A stretch of DNA of 43,999 bases, taken from assembly GCA_025456345.1 (NCBI GenBank), contig JALOKU010000047.1:1-43999 (forward strand). The letters run 5' to 3'. Positions 1-7,720 of this stretch are shown here, one piece after another. The notes beneath the pieces are model-generated. The model was not told the origin of the DNA, ran no database searches, and was given only the letters and a program-made list of their open reading frames with translations. Origin of the DNA: Vicinamibacterales bacterium (GTDB lineage Bacteria > Acidobacteriota > Vicinamibacteria > Vicinamibacterales > JAKQTR01). Position 1 is the stretch's first letter. Each line of letters opens with the position of its first letter. The position numbers were made by a program, and so were the translations under genes.

Positions 1-56
1 GGACGTCCCGCCTGTGTGGCCAGGTCTGGGCTGTTACCGCTGTCTTCGTTCGCCAT
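1..56 (-). CDS. 5' end of a gene cut by the window edge, possibly ribosomal protein S1
   Basis: Only the first 18 codons are present, reading away from cmk toward the window edge. An ATG at 56..54 is preceded by a perfect AGGAGG (minus strand, 73..68) at 11 nt, so a real start is well supported. The peptide begins Met-Ala-Asn-Glu-Asp and is polar with no signal sequence. The cmk-rpsA order is common in bacteria, and that context is the only reason to suggest S1; the visible residues lie before any conserved S1 domain and do not identify it. Confidence 0.45.
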   Translation of the reverse strand, partial: MANEDSGNSPDLATQAGR

Positions 57-181
57 GCGTTGCGCGTCCTCCTGCACTTCGAGATTTGCCGGTCTTGGGC
101 TCAGCGCCGGCGGGCTGAGGATGATGCGGCCATCTACTGTAGCCACAAGCAGTTGAGTGTACGACACTTAGGGCGTTCGGG

Positions 182-841
182 TCAAGAAACCCGCGCGCGG
201 ACAATCGCCAGCACCTCATCCGCCACCCGGGACGCGGGGACGCCGGTGGTGTCGACCACCGTGGCGTCGGCCGCGATGGTCAGCGGCGAGGCCTGCCGCG
301 TACGATCGTTCTCGTCCCGCCGCTGCATGGCCTCGGCGATGTGGGCCAGGTCCTGCGTCTGCGCGGCCGAGTGGGCCGGGTCGCAGGCCCGGCGCCGCGC
401 CCGCTCGTCGGCGGAGGCGTCGAGGTAGATCTTCACCGCAGCGGCCGGGAACACCACCGTCCCGATGTCGCGGCCTTCCATCACGAGCGGCCCCTGCTCG
501 GCCAGCGCCCGCTGGCGCGCGACCAGCTCGGCCCGCACCTGCGGCAAGCGGGCCACCCGGGTGGTCGCGCGATCGATGTCAGGCGTGCGGATCGCGGCCG
601 ACACGTCCGTGCCGTCAATCATGACGCGGCTCCCGTCGACGTCGATCACGGCCGCCTGCGCCACGGACAGCACGGCGCCTTCATCGTCGAGATCGAGGCC
701 CAGCTGCTGCGCCCGCCACGCGACCGCCCGATACATGGCGCCCGTGTCCACATGGCGGTAACCCAGCGCGGCGGCCAGCGCGCGCGCCACAGTCCCCTTC
801 CCCACTCCCGAGGGGCCGTCGATGGCGATGACTGGGTGCAT
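182..841 (-). CDS. cmk: Cytidylate kinase
   Basis: Transfers phosphate from ATP to CMP or dCMP in the cytoplasm, feeding CTP and dCTP synthesis. The 219-residue length is normal. The Walker A loop GPSGVGKGT lies at residues 9-17, followed by the DTGAMYRAV nucleotide-binding element near residue 32, the IRTPDI stretch of the CMP-binding insert, the EGRDIGTVVFP block, the ERARRR lid and a SPLTIA-DATVVDTT C-terminal end. The gene lies upstream of a probable rpsA start on the same strand. Upstream on the other side is a hairpin-forming repeat element and a divergently oriented hydrolase gene. Confidence 0.96.
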   Translation of the reverse strand: MHPVIAIDGPSGVGKGTVARALAAALGYRHVDTGAMYRAVAWRAQQLGLDLDDEGAVLSVAQAAVIDVDGSRVMIDGTDVSAAIRTPDIDRATTRVARLPQVRAELVARQRALAEQGPLVMEGRDIGTVVFPAAAVKIYLDASADERARRRACDPAHSAAQTQDLAHIAEAMQRRDENDRTRQASPLTIAADATVVDTTGVPASRVADEVLAIVRARVS

Positions 842-850
842 AGCTTGTCA

Positions 851-961
851 GGGGCTAGGGGCCAGGCGCTGGGCGCTAGTCAGTCAAACGCTGGCCGGCA
901 CGTCCCTCACGCGGCGACAGCCGCGTCGGACCAGCCCCTAGCGCCTAGCCCCTAGTCCCTG
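851..961. repeat. Long inverted repeat built of 7-nt words, copy 1 of a 111-113 nt element
   Basis: The left arm (851-878) reads as four 7-nt words, GGGGCTA, GGGGCCA, GGCGCTG, GGCGCTA. The right arm (934-961) reads GCCCCTA, GCGCCTA, GCCCCTA, GTCCCTG, which is close to the reverse complement, giving a stem of about 28 bp with a few mismatches and G-U pairs. The central part includes a second small stem, CGCGGC-N4-GCCGCG in the reverse orientation. A related copy lies at 23831-23943 in opposite orientation with the same core. It fills the gap between divergent cmk and the hydrolase gene, so here it is not simply a terminator. Confidence 0.8.
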
Positions 962-991
962 CGTCAGCCCAAGAGTGTAACATGTCACCCC

Positions 992-2176
992 ATGCGCCTC
1001 CGGAGCCTGGCGGTGGCGGGCGTGGCCGTCGTGACGGTCGCGGCGTTGAGCGCGCCGTTCTGCCGTTCCTATACGCGGTCGGCTGCGCTCATCGTGCGGA
1101 TGGCCGGCCTGCAGGGCCCGGTGGCCGGCGCGCTCGCATGGGAACGCGAACCCGTCGCGGCCCACGACACCCAGGTGCCGTCGAGGCACGGCGCCCTGCG
1201 CGCCCGCCTCTACGTGCCGGACCGCTACCGCCGCGCGATCGTGCTGGTGGCGGGCGTCAACGCGCTGGGCATCGACGAACCGCGCCTGTACGGCCTCGCC
1301 CACGAGCTGGCGGGCGTCGGCTACGCCGTGCTGACCCCGGAGCTGCCCGACCTGCAGCGCTACGACGTCACGCCGCGCACCACCGACATGATCGAGGACG
1401 CCGCCGTCTGGCTCTCGAACCAGCCCAGGCTCGCGCGCGACGGCCGAGTGGGCCTGGTGGGCATCAGCTTCGCCGGCGGCTTGTCCATCGTCGCCGCGGG
1501 GCGGCCCGCGCTGCGCGACCGCGCGGCGTTCGTGCTGTCGTTTGGCGGCCACGCCAACTTCCAGCGCGTGCTGCGCTTTCTCTGCTCGGGGATGGAGCCG
1601 GCCCCGCCGGACGCGGGCCACGGCACGGCGGGGCCCGGCCAACGGCATCGCCGCCCGCACGACTACGGCGTGGTCATCGTCCTGCTCGGCGGCGCGGACC
1701 GCGTCGTGCCGCCCGACCAGGTCGAGCCGCTTCGCGCGGCGATCCTCACCTTCCTGCGGGCCTCGCACTACGACCTGATCGACCGGCGCAAGGCGGCGGA
1801 GACCTTCGCCGAGGCGAGGCGGATCGCCGGTGGCCTGCCCGAGCCCGCCCGCACGTTCATGCAACAGGTCAACAATCGCGACGTCGAGGGCCTGGGCCAG
1901 ACGTTTCTGCCGCTCATCGATCAGGCGTCGCATGCCCCGGCGCTGTCTCCGGACAAGTCGCCGGCCCCGGCCTGCCCGGTCTACATCCTCCACGGGGCGG
2001 ACGACAACGTCATTCCGGCCGTCGAGTCGCTGTGGCTCGGCCGCCATCTGGAGGGGCGCACGCGGACGCGCACGCTGCTGAGCCGCATCATCACCCACGC
2101 GGAACTGAACTCGGACCAGGACAAGCGGGAGATCTGGCAGTTGGTGGATTTCTTCGCGAGCCTGCTCAGGCGTTAG
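992..2176 (+). CDS. Alpha/beta-hydrolase fold protein, membrane-anchored or secreted
   Basis: The first 24 residues form a hydrophobic signal or anchor (LAVAGVAVVTVAALSAPF). The rest has alpha/beta-hydrolase features: a nucleophile elbow GISFAGG with Ser159, an acid in HGADDNVIP (Asp337 or Asp338) and a C-terminal His in ITHAE (His369). The strand before the elbow (RVGLVG) and the LYVPDRYRRAIVLVAG opening, typical of oxyanion-hole regions, fit. Substrate is unknown; it resembles the broad dienelactone hydrolase/esterase group. The ATG at 992 is preferred over one at 982 in another frame because only this frame gives the conserved protein. A 43-nt palindromic repeat follows the stop directly. 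Confidence 0.8.
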   Translation: MRLRSLAVAGVAVVTVAALSAPFCRSYTRSAALIVRMAGLQGPVAGALAWEREPVAAHDTQVPSRHGALRARLYVPDRYRRAIVLVAGVNALGIDEPRLYGLAHELAGVGYAVLTPELPDLQRYDVTPRTTDMIEDAAVWLSNQPRLARDGRVGLVGISFAGGLSIVAAGRPALRDRAAFVLSFGGHANFQRVLRFLCSGMEPAPPDAGHGTAGPGQRHRRPHDYGVVIVLLGGADRVVPPDQVEPLRAAILTFLRASHYDLIDRRKAAETFAEARRIAGGLPEPARTFMQQVNNRDVEGLGQTFLPLIDQASHAPALSPDKSPAPACPVYILHGADDNVIPAVESLWLGRHLEGRTRTRTLLSRIITHAELNSDQDKREIWQLVDFFASLLRR

Positions 2177-2219
2177 CCCTTCGACTCGCCGCGTCCGCGG
2201 CTCGCTCAGGGCGAACCCG
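2177..2219. repeat. 43-nt palindromic intergenic repeat, copy 1
   Basis: The element starts right after the hydrolase stop codon. It has the shape CCTTCGACTCGCCGC, a short centre, then GCGGCTCGCTCAGGG. The same 43 nt occurs in reverse orientation at 39888-39930 with only three differences, all in the four central bases. This is the look of a dispersed REP-type palindrome, and the change in the loop with conserved arms suggests selection on the arms or recent copying. Confidence 0.75.
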
Positions 2220-2231
2220 CGTGCGATGATA

Positions 2232-2350
2232 CGGGTTCGGGATTCGGGGTTCGGGAATCGCGGAAGGTCCGTCTTCTTGCTTCTTGCTTCTTGCTTCTGT
2301 CTCGTGTCTTCTACTGACTACTGGCTACTGGCTACTGGCTACTGGCTACT
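2232..2350. repeat. Continuous array of seventeen 7-nt words before rluB
   Basis: In one unbroken 7-nt register the region reads CGGGTTC, GGGATTC, GGGGTTC, GGGAATC, GCGGAAG, GTCCGTC, then TTCTTGC three times, TTCTGTC, TCGTGTC, TTCTACT, GACTACT and GGCTACT four times. Three different word families (GGGNTTC, TTCTTGC, GGCTACT) share the register without a slip. The array ends three bases before the rluB ATG, leaving no Shine-Dalgarno sequence. This is the clearest example of the heptad arrays found throughout the window. Confidence 0.85.
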
Positions 2351-2353
2351 GAC

Positions 2354-3292
2354 ATGGACAAAGCACCAACCGGCGACCGTCTCCAGAAGATCCTCTCCGC
2401 CGCCGGCGTCGCGTCGAGACGTGCGGCGGAGACGCTGATTGTGAACGGCCGGGTCTCGGTGAACGGCGTCACCATCCTCGAGCTGGGCACGCGAGCCGAC
2501 CCGGCCCGCGACGACATCCGCGTCGACGGCCAGCGCGTGCGCGTGGCGTCGCGCCACCGCTACATCCTGCTCAACAAGCCGCGCGGGTACATGACCACCA
2601 GGAAGGACCCGGAGCAGCGGCCGACGGTCCTCGACCTGCTGCCCGGCGTCCGGGAGTACATCTACCCGGTGGGCCGCCTCGACTACGATTCGGAAGGCCT
2701 GCTGCTGCTCACCAACGACGGGGAAGTCGCGGCGCGCCTGCTGCACCCGAGCCACGAGGTCGAGCGCGAGTACTACGCGCGCGTGCGCGGCGTGCCCGAC
2801 GAGCGTGCGCTCGAACGGCTGCGGCGCGGCGTGCTCATTGAGGGCCGCCGGACGGCGCCCGCGGTCGTGCGGCTGGTCGAGACCGGCCTGGGTGCCCGCG
2901 AGGACCAGTCGCTGGTGTCGATCGCGCTGCACGAGGGCCGCACCCGGCAGGTCCGCGACATGTGCGACGCCATCGGCCACCCGGTGGTCCGGCTGAAGCG
3001 CGTGCGGTTCGGCCCGATCGCGGATCGGACGCTCAAGGTGGGCGAGCATCGCGACCTGACGTCGCGCGAGGTGGCCCTGCTCAAACAGGCCGGGGCGGGC
3101 GGCGTCAGTTCAGCGTCGGGTCCTCGTCCGGGGCGAGGTCCGACGTCTCATCCGACGCCTCGTCGGCAGTCCCGTCCGGCGCCTCGAGAGGCAGGAACTG
3201 GTCGCTCGGACCGGCCTCATTCAGCCCCGGAATCTCGAACCCGAGCACCTCGGCCATATCCTCGACCTTCGGGAGGTCGGTCAGGTCGTTGA
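2354..3292 (+). CDS. rluB: 23S rRNA pseudouridine synthase, RluB/RsuA family
   Basis: Isomerises a uridine of 23S rRNA to pseudouridine during ribosome assembly. An N-terminal S4 domain (DRLQKILSAAGVASRRAAE, residues 8-26) precedes the catalytic domain with the GRLDYDSEGLLLLTNDG motif carrying the catalytic Asp, and the HEGRTRQVRDMCDAIGHPV C-terminal motif. The conserved fold ends near residue 245. The last 65 or so residues are a Pro/Arg/Ser/Gly-rich tail read from DNA that is antisense to the 3' end of scpB, a 188-nt tail-to-tail overlap. The start follows a heptad array and has no Shine-Dalgarno sequence. The enzyme class is secure; the RluB rather than RsuA or RluE/F assignment rests on similarity of motifs and linkage to scpAB. 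Confidence 0.9.
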   Translation: MDKAPTGDRLQKILSAAGVASRRAAETLIVNGRVSVNGVTILELGTRADPARDDIRVDGQRVRVASRHRYILLNKPRGYMTTRKDPEQRPTVLDLLPGVREYIYPVGRLDYDSEGLLLLTNDGEVAARLLHPSHEVEREYYARVRGVPDERALERLRRGVLIEGRRTAPAVVRLVETGLGAREDQSLVSIALHEGRTRQVRDMCDAIGHPVVRLKRVRFGPIADRTLKVGEHRDLTSREVALLKQAGAGGVSSASGPRPGRGPTSHPTPRRQSRPAPREAGTGRSDRPHSAPESRTRAPRPYPRPSGGRSGR

Positions 3293-3965
3293 GGCCGAAC
3301 CGCATCAGGAACTCGCGGGTGGTCGCGTAGAGGAACGGCCGCCCCACCACGGGCTTGCGGCCCGCGATCTTCACCAGCTTGCGCTCCGCCAGCGTGCCGA
3401 GCACGCCCGACGTGTTCACGCCGCGGATCTCGGTGATCTCGGCCGCCGTGACGGGCTGCCGGTAGGCGACGACCGCAAGCGTCTCGAGGGCCTGCACGGA
3501 GAGCTTCGAGCTCTTGCGCTCGTGGAAGAGGCGGCGCACCCATTCGTGGAGGTCCGTGCGGGTGACAATCTGCAGGCCGCCCGCGATCTCGACCATCTGC
3601 AGGCCGCGATCGGGGCGGTAGTCCGCCTTGAGCGCCGCCAGGGCCCGCTCCACGTCCTCGCGGGGCTCCGCGTCGAGCAGCTTGAAGAGCGCCTTCGGCG
3701 CAAGCGGCTCGGGCGACGCGAACACGAGGGCTTCGACAATCGCCTTCAGCTCCGTTGATACCGGAGGCTCGGCCGGCTCCGGCGCAGGCGCCGCGTCGGC
3801 GCCGGCCTCATCATCGAGCCGCAGGGCCATGCCCGGGATGTCCGACAGCGCCACGGTCTGGCCGGCCTGTTCCGGCGCCGCTGATTCCGGTGCCGCCGCC
3901 TCGGGTGCCGCCGCGTCACGCGCGGTTGCCGCGTCGGCTGTCTTGCTCTTCTCCCGTTTCGCCAT
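3105..3965 (-). CDS. scpB: Segregation and condensation protein B
   Basis: Kleisin-interacting subunit of the SMC-ScpAB condensin that organises and segregates the chromosome. An Ala/Glu/Pro-rich, probably disordered N-terminus of about 70 residues is followed by the two winged-helix domains: STELKAIVEALVFASPEPL, the LSVQALETLAVVAYRQPVT block with EITEIRGV, and GRPFLYATT. The 286-residue length exceeds the usual 180-220 because of the N-terminal extension and an acidic tail. It lies downstream of scpA on the same strand with 99 nt between them, filled by a heptad array. Its last 188 nt overlap the 3' end of rluB on the opposite strand. Confidence 0.95.
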   Translation of the reverse strand: MAKREKSKTADAATARDAAAPEAAAPESAAPEQAGQTVALSDIPGMALRLDDEAGADAAPAPEPAEPPVSTELKAIVEALVFASPEPLAPKALFKLLDAEPREDVERALAALKADYRPDRGLQMVEIAGGLQIVTRTDLHEWVRRLFHERKSSKLSVQALETLAVVAYRQPVTAAEITEIRGVNTSGVLGTLAERKLVKIAGRKPVVGRPFLYATTREFLMRFGLNDLTDLPKVEDMAEVLGFEIPGLNEAGPSDQFLPLEAPDGTADEASDETSDLAPDEDPTLN

Positions 3966-4017
3966 GCGCGTCCTGACCTCGTCCGTGTGTCGTGCTGCGA
4001 GCGAGCGTACCCGGGCC

Positions 4018-4067
4018 TTCCCTCTCGCCTCTCCCCTATTTCCCTCTCGCCAGTCTCCCGTCCCCTA
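4018..4067. repeat. Heptad array between scpA and scpB, containing the scpA stop codon
   Basis: Plus-strand words are TTCCCTC, TCGCCTC, TCCCCTA, one extra T, TTCCCTC, TCGCCAG, TCTCCCG, TCCCCTA. The final CTA is the complement of the TAG stop codon of scpA, so gene end and array are the same sequence. No clear hairpin is formed because both halves are pyrimidine-rich on the same strand. Confidence 0.7.
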
Positions 4068-4826
4068 CGCCGTCGCTCTCTTATACACGCGAATCGCCCC
4101 GAACATCCCCGCCTGGAACACGCGCACCACCCGCGTGCGAATCATCTCCAGCAGCGCGAGGAAGGTGACGATGAGGTCCTGGCGGGTGTCGGCGTCCTCG
4201 AAGAGATCCTCGAAGCCGCAGGCCTCCGTCTCGGAGAGCCGGGCGAGCAACTGTTCGATACGCGCCTCGATGGACACCTGCGCGCCCGGGAACGCCATCT
4301 TCGGCCGCTGCCTGGCCCTGTCGAGCACGGTCTTGAACGCCGCCATGAGGCTGAACAGGTCGACCTCGACCTCAGGCTCGTACTCGTCGCCCGCAATCCC
4401 GGCCACGCGCTGGTCGGGGCGCTGCCACTGGGCGCTGCGCAGCTCCTCGCGCTCGTGCAGGAGGTTCGCGGCCGCTTTGAACTTCTGGTATTCGAGCAGC
4501 CGGTTGACCAGCGCCGCGCGGGGATCCTCCTCGGGGTCCTCCTGCGACGCGTCGGGCCGCGGCAGCAGCATCCGCGACTTGATGTGGATGAGCGTGGCCG
4601 CCATGACGATGAACTCGCCGGCAACGTCGAGGTTCAGCTCCTCGAGGATCTCGAGGTAGTCCAGGTACTGGGCCGTGATGAGCGCGATCGGTATGTCGTA
4701 GACGTTCAGCTCGTTCTTCTTGATGAGGTGAATCAGGAGATCGAGCGGGCCGGTGAACTGATCCAGCCGGACGGTGTACGCGTCCGGCGACGGCTCGAAA
4801 TCGGGTTCGACAGGCTGCGGCAGCAT
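4065..4826 (-). CDS. scpA: Segregation and condensation protein A (kleisin)
   Basis: Kleisin that bridges SMC heads together with ScpB. The signature FTGPLDLLIHLIKKNELNVYDIPI near residue 25 and the EFIVMAATLIHIKSRMLLP helix are plain, with a C-terminal winged-helix region containing IVTFLALLEMIRTRVVRVFQ. The 253-residue length is normal. Its ATG overlaps the trpS TGA by one base (TGATG), so the two are translationally coupled. The stop codon TAG lies inside a heptad repeat array. Confidence 0.96.
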   Translation of the reverse strand: MLPQPVEPDFEPSPDAYTVRLDQFTGPLDLLIHLIKKNELNVYDIPIALITAQYLDYLEILEELNLDVAGEFIVMAATLIHIKSRMLLPRPDASQEDPEEDPRAALVNRLLEYQKFKAAANLLHEREELRSAQWQRPDQRVAGIAGDEYEPEVEVDLFSLMAAFKTVLDRARQRPKMAFPGAQVSIEARIEQLLARLSETEACGFEDLFEDADTRQDLIVTFLALLEMIRTRVVRVFQAGMFGAIRVYKRATA

Positions 4827-5827
4827 CAGCGGTACGACAGCTTCATCGCCTCGCGCACGCGCGCCATGGTCGCCTGCGCCACGAGCCGGGCCTTGCGCGA
4901 GCCGTCGGCGATGACGTCGCGCAGCGCGTCCGGCCTCGCCAGCAGCTCCGCGCGCCGCTGGCGCATCGGCTCGAGCGTGAGTTCGAGGGCCGCGATGAGC
5001 TTGCGCTTCACTTCGACGTCGCCGACCTTGCCGGCGCGGTACCGCGCCTTCAGGTCGTCGACCTCCGCTGCGTCGGGGTTGAAGGCGTCATGGTAGGTGA
5101 ACACCGGGTTGCCCTCGACGTTGCCCGGGATGTCGGCCCGGATGCGCGCCGGGTCGGTGTACATCGACATCACCTTGGCCCGGACCGTGGCCACGTCGTC
5201 GGCCAGGTCGATGGCATTCCCGTAGCTCTTGCTCATCTTGCGGTTGTCGAGGCCCGGCAGGCGCGGGAAGCGCGTGAGCAGCGGCTGCGGCTCGACGAAC
5301 ACCTCCCCGTAGAACGCGTGGAACCGCCGGACGACCTCGCGCGACAGCTCGAGGTGCGGGACCTGGTCTTCGCCCACCGGCACGAAGTGCGCGTTGTACA
5401 TGATGATGTCGGCCGTCTGCAGCAGCGGGTAGCCCAGGAACCCGTAGGTCGAGAGATCCTTCTCGGTCAGCTGGTCGCGCTGTTCCTTGTAGGTCGGCAC
5501 GCGCTCGAGCCACGGCACCGGGATGATCATCGAGAGCAGGAGGTGCAGCTCGGCGTGCTCGGGGACGAGCGACTGCACGAAGATGGTGGACTTCCCGGGG
5601 TCGAGGCCCGCGGCGATCCAGTCGGCCACGTTGGAATAGGCGTAGCCGGCGATGTCGTCGGTGGCGCCGTACTCGCTCGTCAGGGCGTGCCAGTCGGCCA
5701 CGAAGTAGGAGCAGTCGTACTGGTCCTGCATCGGCACCCAGTTGCGGAGGGCGCCGACGAGATGGCCGAGGTGCAGGCGGCCGGTGGGCCGCATTCCGGA
5801 GACGACGCGGGCTTTGACAGCGGTCAC
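4826..5827 (-). CDS. trpS: Tryptophanyl-tRNA synthetase
   Basis: Class I synthetase that charges tRNA-Trp. The HIGH-type motif is in TGRLHLGHLVGAL (about residues 15-27) and the KMSKS loop is exact in DNRKMSKSYGN (about residue 196). The 333-residue length is typical. Translation starts at GTG, preceded by AGGAAGG at about 5 nt on the minus strand. It follows uvrC by 27 nt and runs into scpA with a one-base overlap, a conserved arrangement that places scpAB under the same transcript. Confidence 0.97.
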   Translation of the reverse strand: MTAVKARVVSGMRPTGRLHLGHLVGALRNWVPMQDQYDCSYFVADWHALTSEYGATDDIAGYAYSNVADWIAAGLDPGKSTIFVQSLVPEHAELHLLLSMIIPVPWLERVPTYKEQRDQLTEKDLSTYGFLGYPLLQTADIIMYNAHFVPVGEDQVPHLELSREVVRRFHAFYGEVFVEPQPLLTRFPRLPGLDNRKMSKSYGNAIDLADDVATVRAKVMSMYTDPARIRADIPGNVEGNPVFTYHDAFNPDAAEVDDLKARYRAGKVGDVEVKRKLIAALELTLEPMRQRRAELLARPDALRDVIADGSRKARLVAQATMARVREAMKLSYR

Positions 5828-5854
5828 GGTGCCTTCCTGACGAATCCCCTCACG

Positions 5855-7663
5855 CTAGCATTCCCGCGCGAAGTGCGCAAGGACGGCATCCGCGGCCCTG
5901 GCACCGACAACGGCGCTGAGCGCCTCGCGGCCAGCCCGCCGGACGCCCGCCACGCTGCCGAACGTCTCGAGCAGCGCGCGCCGGCGCCGCGGGCCGATGC
6001 CGGCGATGTCGTCGAGCCCGGAGCGCAGGTCGCGCCGGCGCCGGGCGCTGCGCTGAAAGGTGACCGCGAACCGATGGGCTTCGTCGCGGATGCGGCGCAG
6101 CAGCAGCAGCGACGGGTGGTGGGGCGCCAGCGCGATCGGCTCCGCCCGGTCGCGCGTCACGATGAGTTCCTCTTTCTTCGCGAGGCCGACCGCCACCAGA
6201 TTGGCGAGGCCCAGCTCCTTCAGCGCCGCGTACGCGGCGGAGAGCTGGCCCGCGCCCCCGTCGATCAGGATGAGGTCCGGGTGCGGCGCCCCCGACTCGA
6301 GGAGCCGGGCGTAGCGGCGGCCGACCACCTCGCGCATGGACGCGACGTCGTCGAGCGGCGCCCCGCGGATGCGGAACTTGCGGTACTCGCCCTTCCGCAT
6401 GCGGCCGTCCTCGCAGACAACGAGCGAGGCCACCGTGTCGCTGCCCTGGAGCGTCGAGATGTCGAAACACTCGACGCGCCGCGGGAACGACGGCAGCGCC
6501 AGCACCTCGCGCAGCCTGTCGAGGGCCTCGTAGTTGGCCATCTCGCCGCCGCCGAAGCGCGATGGATAGGCGAGGGCGGCGTTGCGCGTGGCAAGATCCA
6601 GCAGCCCGCGCCGTTCCGCCGTGCGCGGCACCAGGACGTCCACCCTCCGCCCGGCCCGCTCCGAGAGCCACGCCTCGAGCACCGGGGACGCGTCGAGCCG
6701 CCACGCCACGTGGACCTCCGGCGGCACGTCCCGATCCGCGTAGAATTGCGGAATCGCGGCCTCCAGCACGTCGGGCTCCGACTCGGTCTGGCCCGCCTCG
6801 GAGTCGGCCACCAGCTCGACGCGATCGATCACCCGCCCGCCCCGCATCTGGAACACCTGGATGACGCTGCCCGCCGGGCCGGTCTTCACCCCGATCGCGT
6901 CGCGGTCGCCGACGCGCGCCGGCGACATCCGCGCGTGGCGGTCGCGGAGCTGGCCGAGCGTGCGCAGCGCGTCGCGCAGGTGGGCGGCATGCTCGAACCG
7001 CTCGGCCTCCGCCGCCCCGCGCATATCCTGCTCCAGTTGCCCGATGAGCTCGGTCGTCCGGCCCTCGAGGAGCAGCCGCGTGCGGTCGACCGCGGCCCGG
7101 TACTGACCGGCCGGACAGATCGTGTCGACGCAGGGGGCCAGGCAGCGGCCGATCTGGTACTCGAGGCACGGCCGGTCGCGCTTCCCCGTGATCTCCTCGT
7201 TGCACGATCGCAGCCCGAAGAGGCGGTGCGCCAGGCTGATCGAACGGCGCGCCAGGCTCGCGGGCAGGAACGGGCCGGCGTAGAGGTTGCCGTCGCGCTC
7301 GGCCCGCCGCGCCACCATCACGCGCGGGAACGCCTCGCTGGTGGTGAGCCTCAGGAACGGGAAGTTCTTGTCGTCCCGGAGCCGGATGTTGTAGCGCGGC
7401 AGGCGCTGCTTGATCAGGTTGTTCTCGAGGACCAGCGCGTCTACCGCCGAGTCGGTGACCACGACCTCGAGTGCCTCGGCCTCCGTGAGCAGCGCGTCGA
7501 TGCGCGGCGACGCCCCCCAGGCCCCGAGGTAGCTGCGCAGGCGATCGCGCAGCACCGTCGCCTTGCCCACGTAGAGGGTGCCGCCCCCCCGTCCGAGAAA
7601 CAGGTAGACCCCCGGCTGCTCGGGCGCGCGGGCGATCTCCTGCTTGAGGTCCTGAATGGGCAT
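5855..7663 (-). CDS. uvrC: UvrABC system protein C (excinuclease subunit)
   Basis: Makes the dual incisions in nucleotide excision repair. In order: GIY-YIG nuclease domain (GVYLF ... LYVGKA, residues 18-35), the Cys-containing segment CLEYQIGRCLAPC, a UVR motif near residues 200-232 for UvrB contact, the RNase H-like endonuclease domain (FDISTLQGSDTVASLVV and LILIDGGAGQL), and C-terminal helix-hairpin-helix repeats (LDDIAGIGPRRRRALLETFGS). Its 602 residues match the family. First gene of the uvrC-trpS-scpAB run; a TATAAT lies 44 nt upstream on the same strand. The partner uvrA is in the same window but in a separate operon. Confidence 0.96.
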   Translation of the reverse strand: MPIQDLKQEIARAPEQPGVYLFLGRGGGTLYVGKATVLRDRLRSYLGAWGASPRIDALLTEAEALEVVVTDSAVDALVLENNLIKQRLPRYNIRLRDDKNFPFLRLTTSEAFPRVMVARRAERDGNLYAGPFLPASLARRSISLAHRLFGLRSCNEEITGKRDRPCLEYQIGRCLAPCVDTICPAGQYRAAVDRTRLLLEGRTTELIGQLEQDMRGAAEAERFEHAAHLRDALRTLGQLRDRHARMSPARVGDRDAIGVKTGPAGSVIQVFQMRGGRVIDRVELVADSEAGQTESEPDVLEAAIPQFYADRDVPPEVHVAWRLDASPVLEAWLSERAGRRVDVLVPRTAERRGLLDLATRNAALAYPSRFGGGEMANYEALDRLREVLALPSFPRRVECFDISTLQGSDTVASLVVCEDGRMRKGEYRKFRIRGAPLDDVASMREVVGRRYARLLESGAPHPDLILIDGGAGQLSAAYAALKELGLANLVAVGLAKKEELIVTRDRAEPIALAPHHPSLLLLRRIRDEAHRFAVTFQRSARRRRDLRSGLDDIAGIGPRRRRALLETFGSVAGVRRAGREALSAVVGARAADAVLAHFAREC

Positions 7664-7706
7664 GGACTACACTATCGAGTCCAATCTGATGCGACGTCCA
7701 TCGTTC

Positions 7707-7712
7707 ATTATA
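7707..7712 (-). promoter_or_regulatory. Candidate -10 box for the uvrC operon
   Basis: A perfect TATAAT on the minus strand, 44 nt upstream of the uvrC ATG, in the only A/T-rich patch between the divergent uvrC and phosphatidyltransferase genes. No good -35 is visible at 16-18 nt. On the plus strand the same patch reads TATACG ending 6 nt before the ATG of the neighbouring gene, so both divergent genes may share it. Confidence 0.35.
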
Positions 7713-7720
7713 CGGATCCG

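Noticed and set aside
851-961. Intrinsic terminator for cmk or the hydrolase
   Set aside because: It lies between the 5' ends of two divergent genes, so it ends neither; it is treated as a repeat element.
982-2229. Alternative plus-strand frame starting at 982
   Set aside because: It is Arg/Pro/Gly-rich without motifs, while the frame at 992 gives a complete alpha/beta hydrolase.
2274-2350. Heptad arrays as a CRISPR array
   Set aside because: Units are 7 nt with no spacers and no cas genes are present.
5090-7720. Long in-frame extension upstream of the CDP-alcohol transferase
   Set aside because: It is antisense to trpS and uvrC; the real protein begins at 7721 where family similarity starts.
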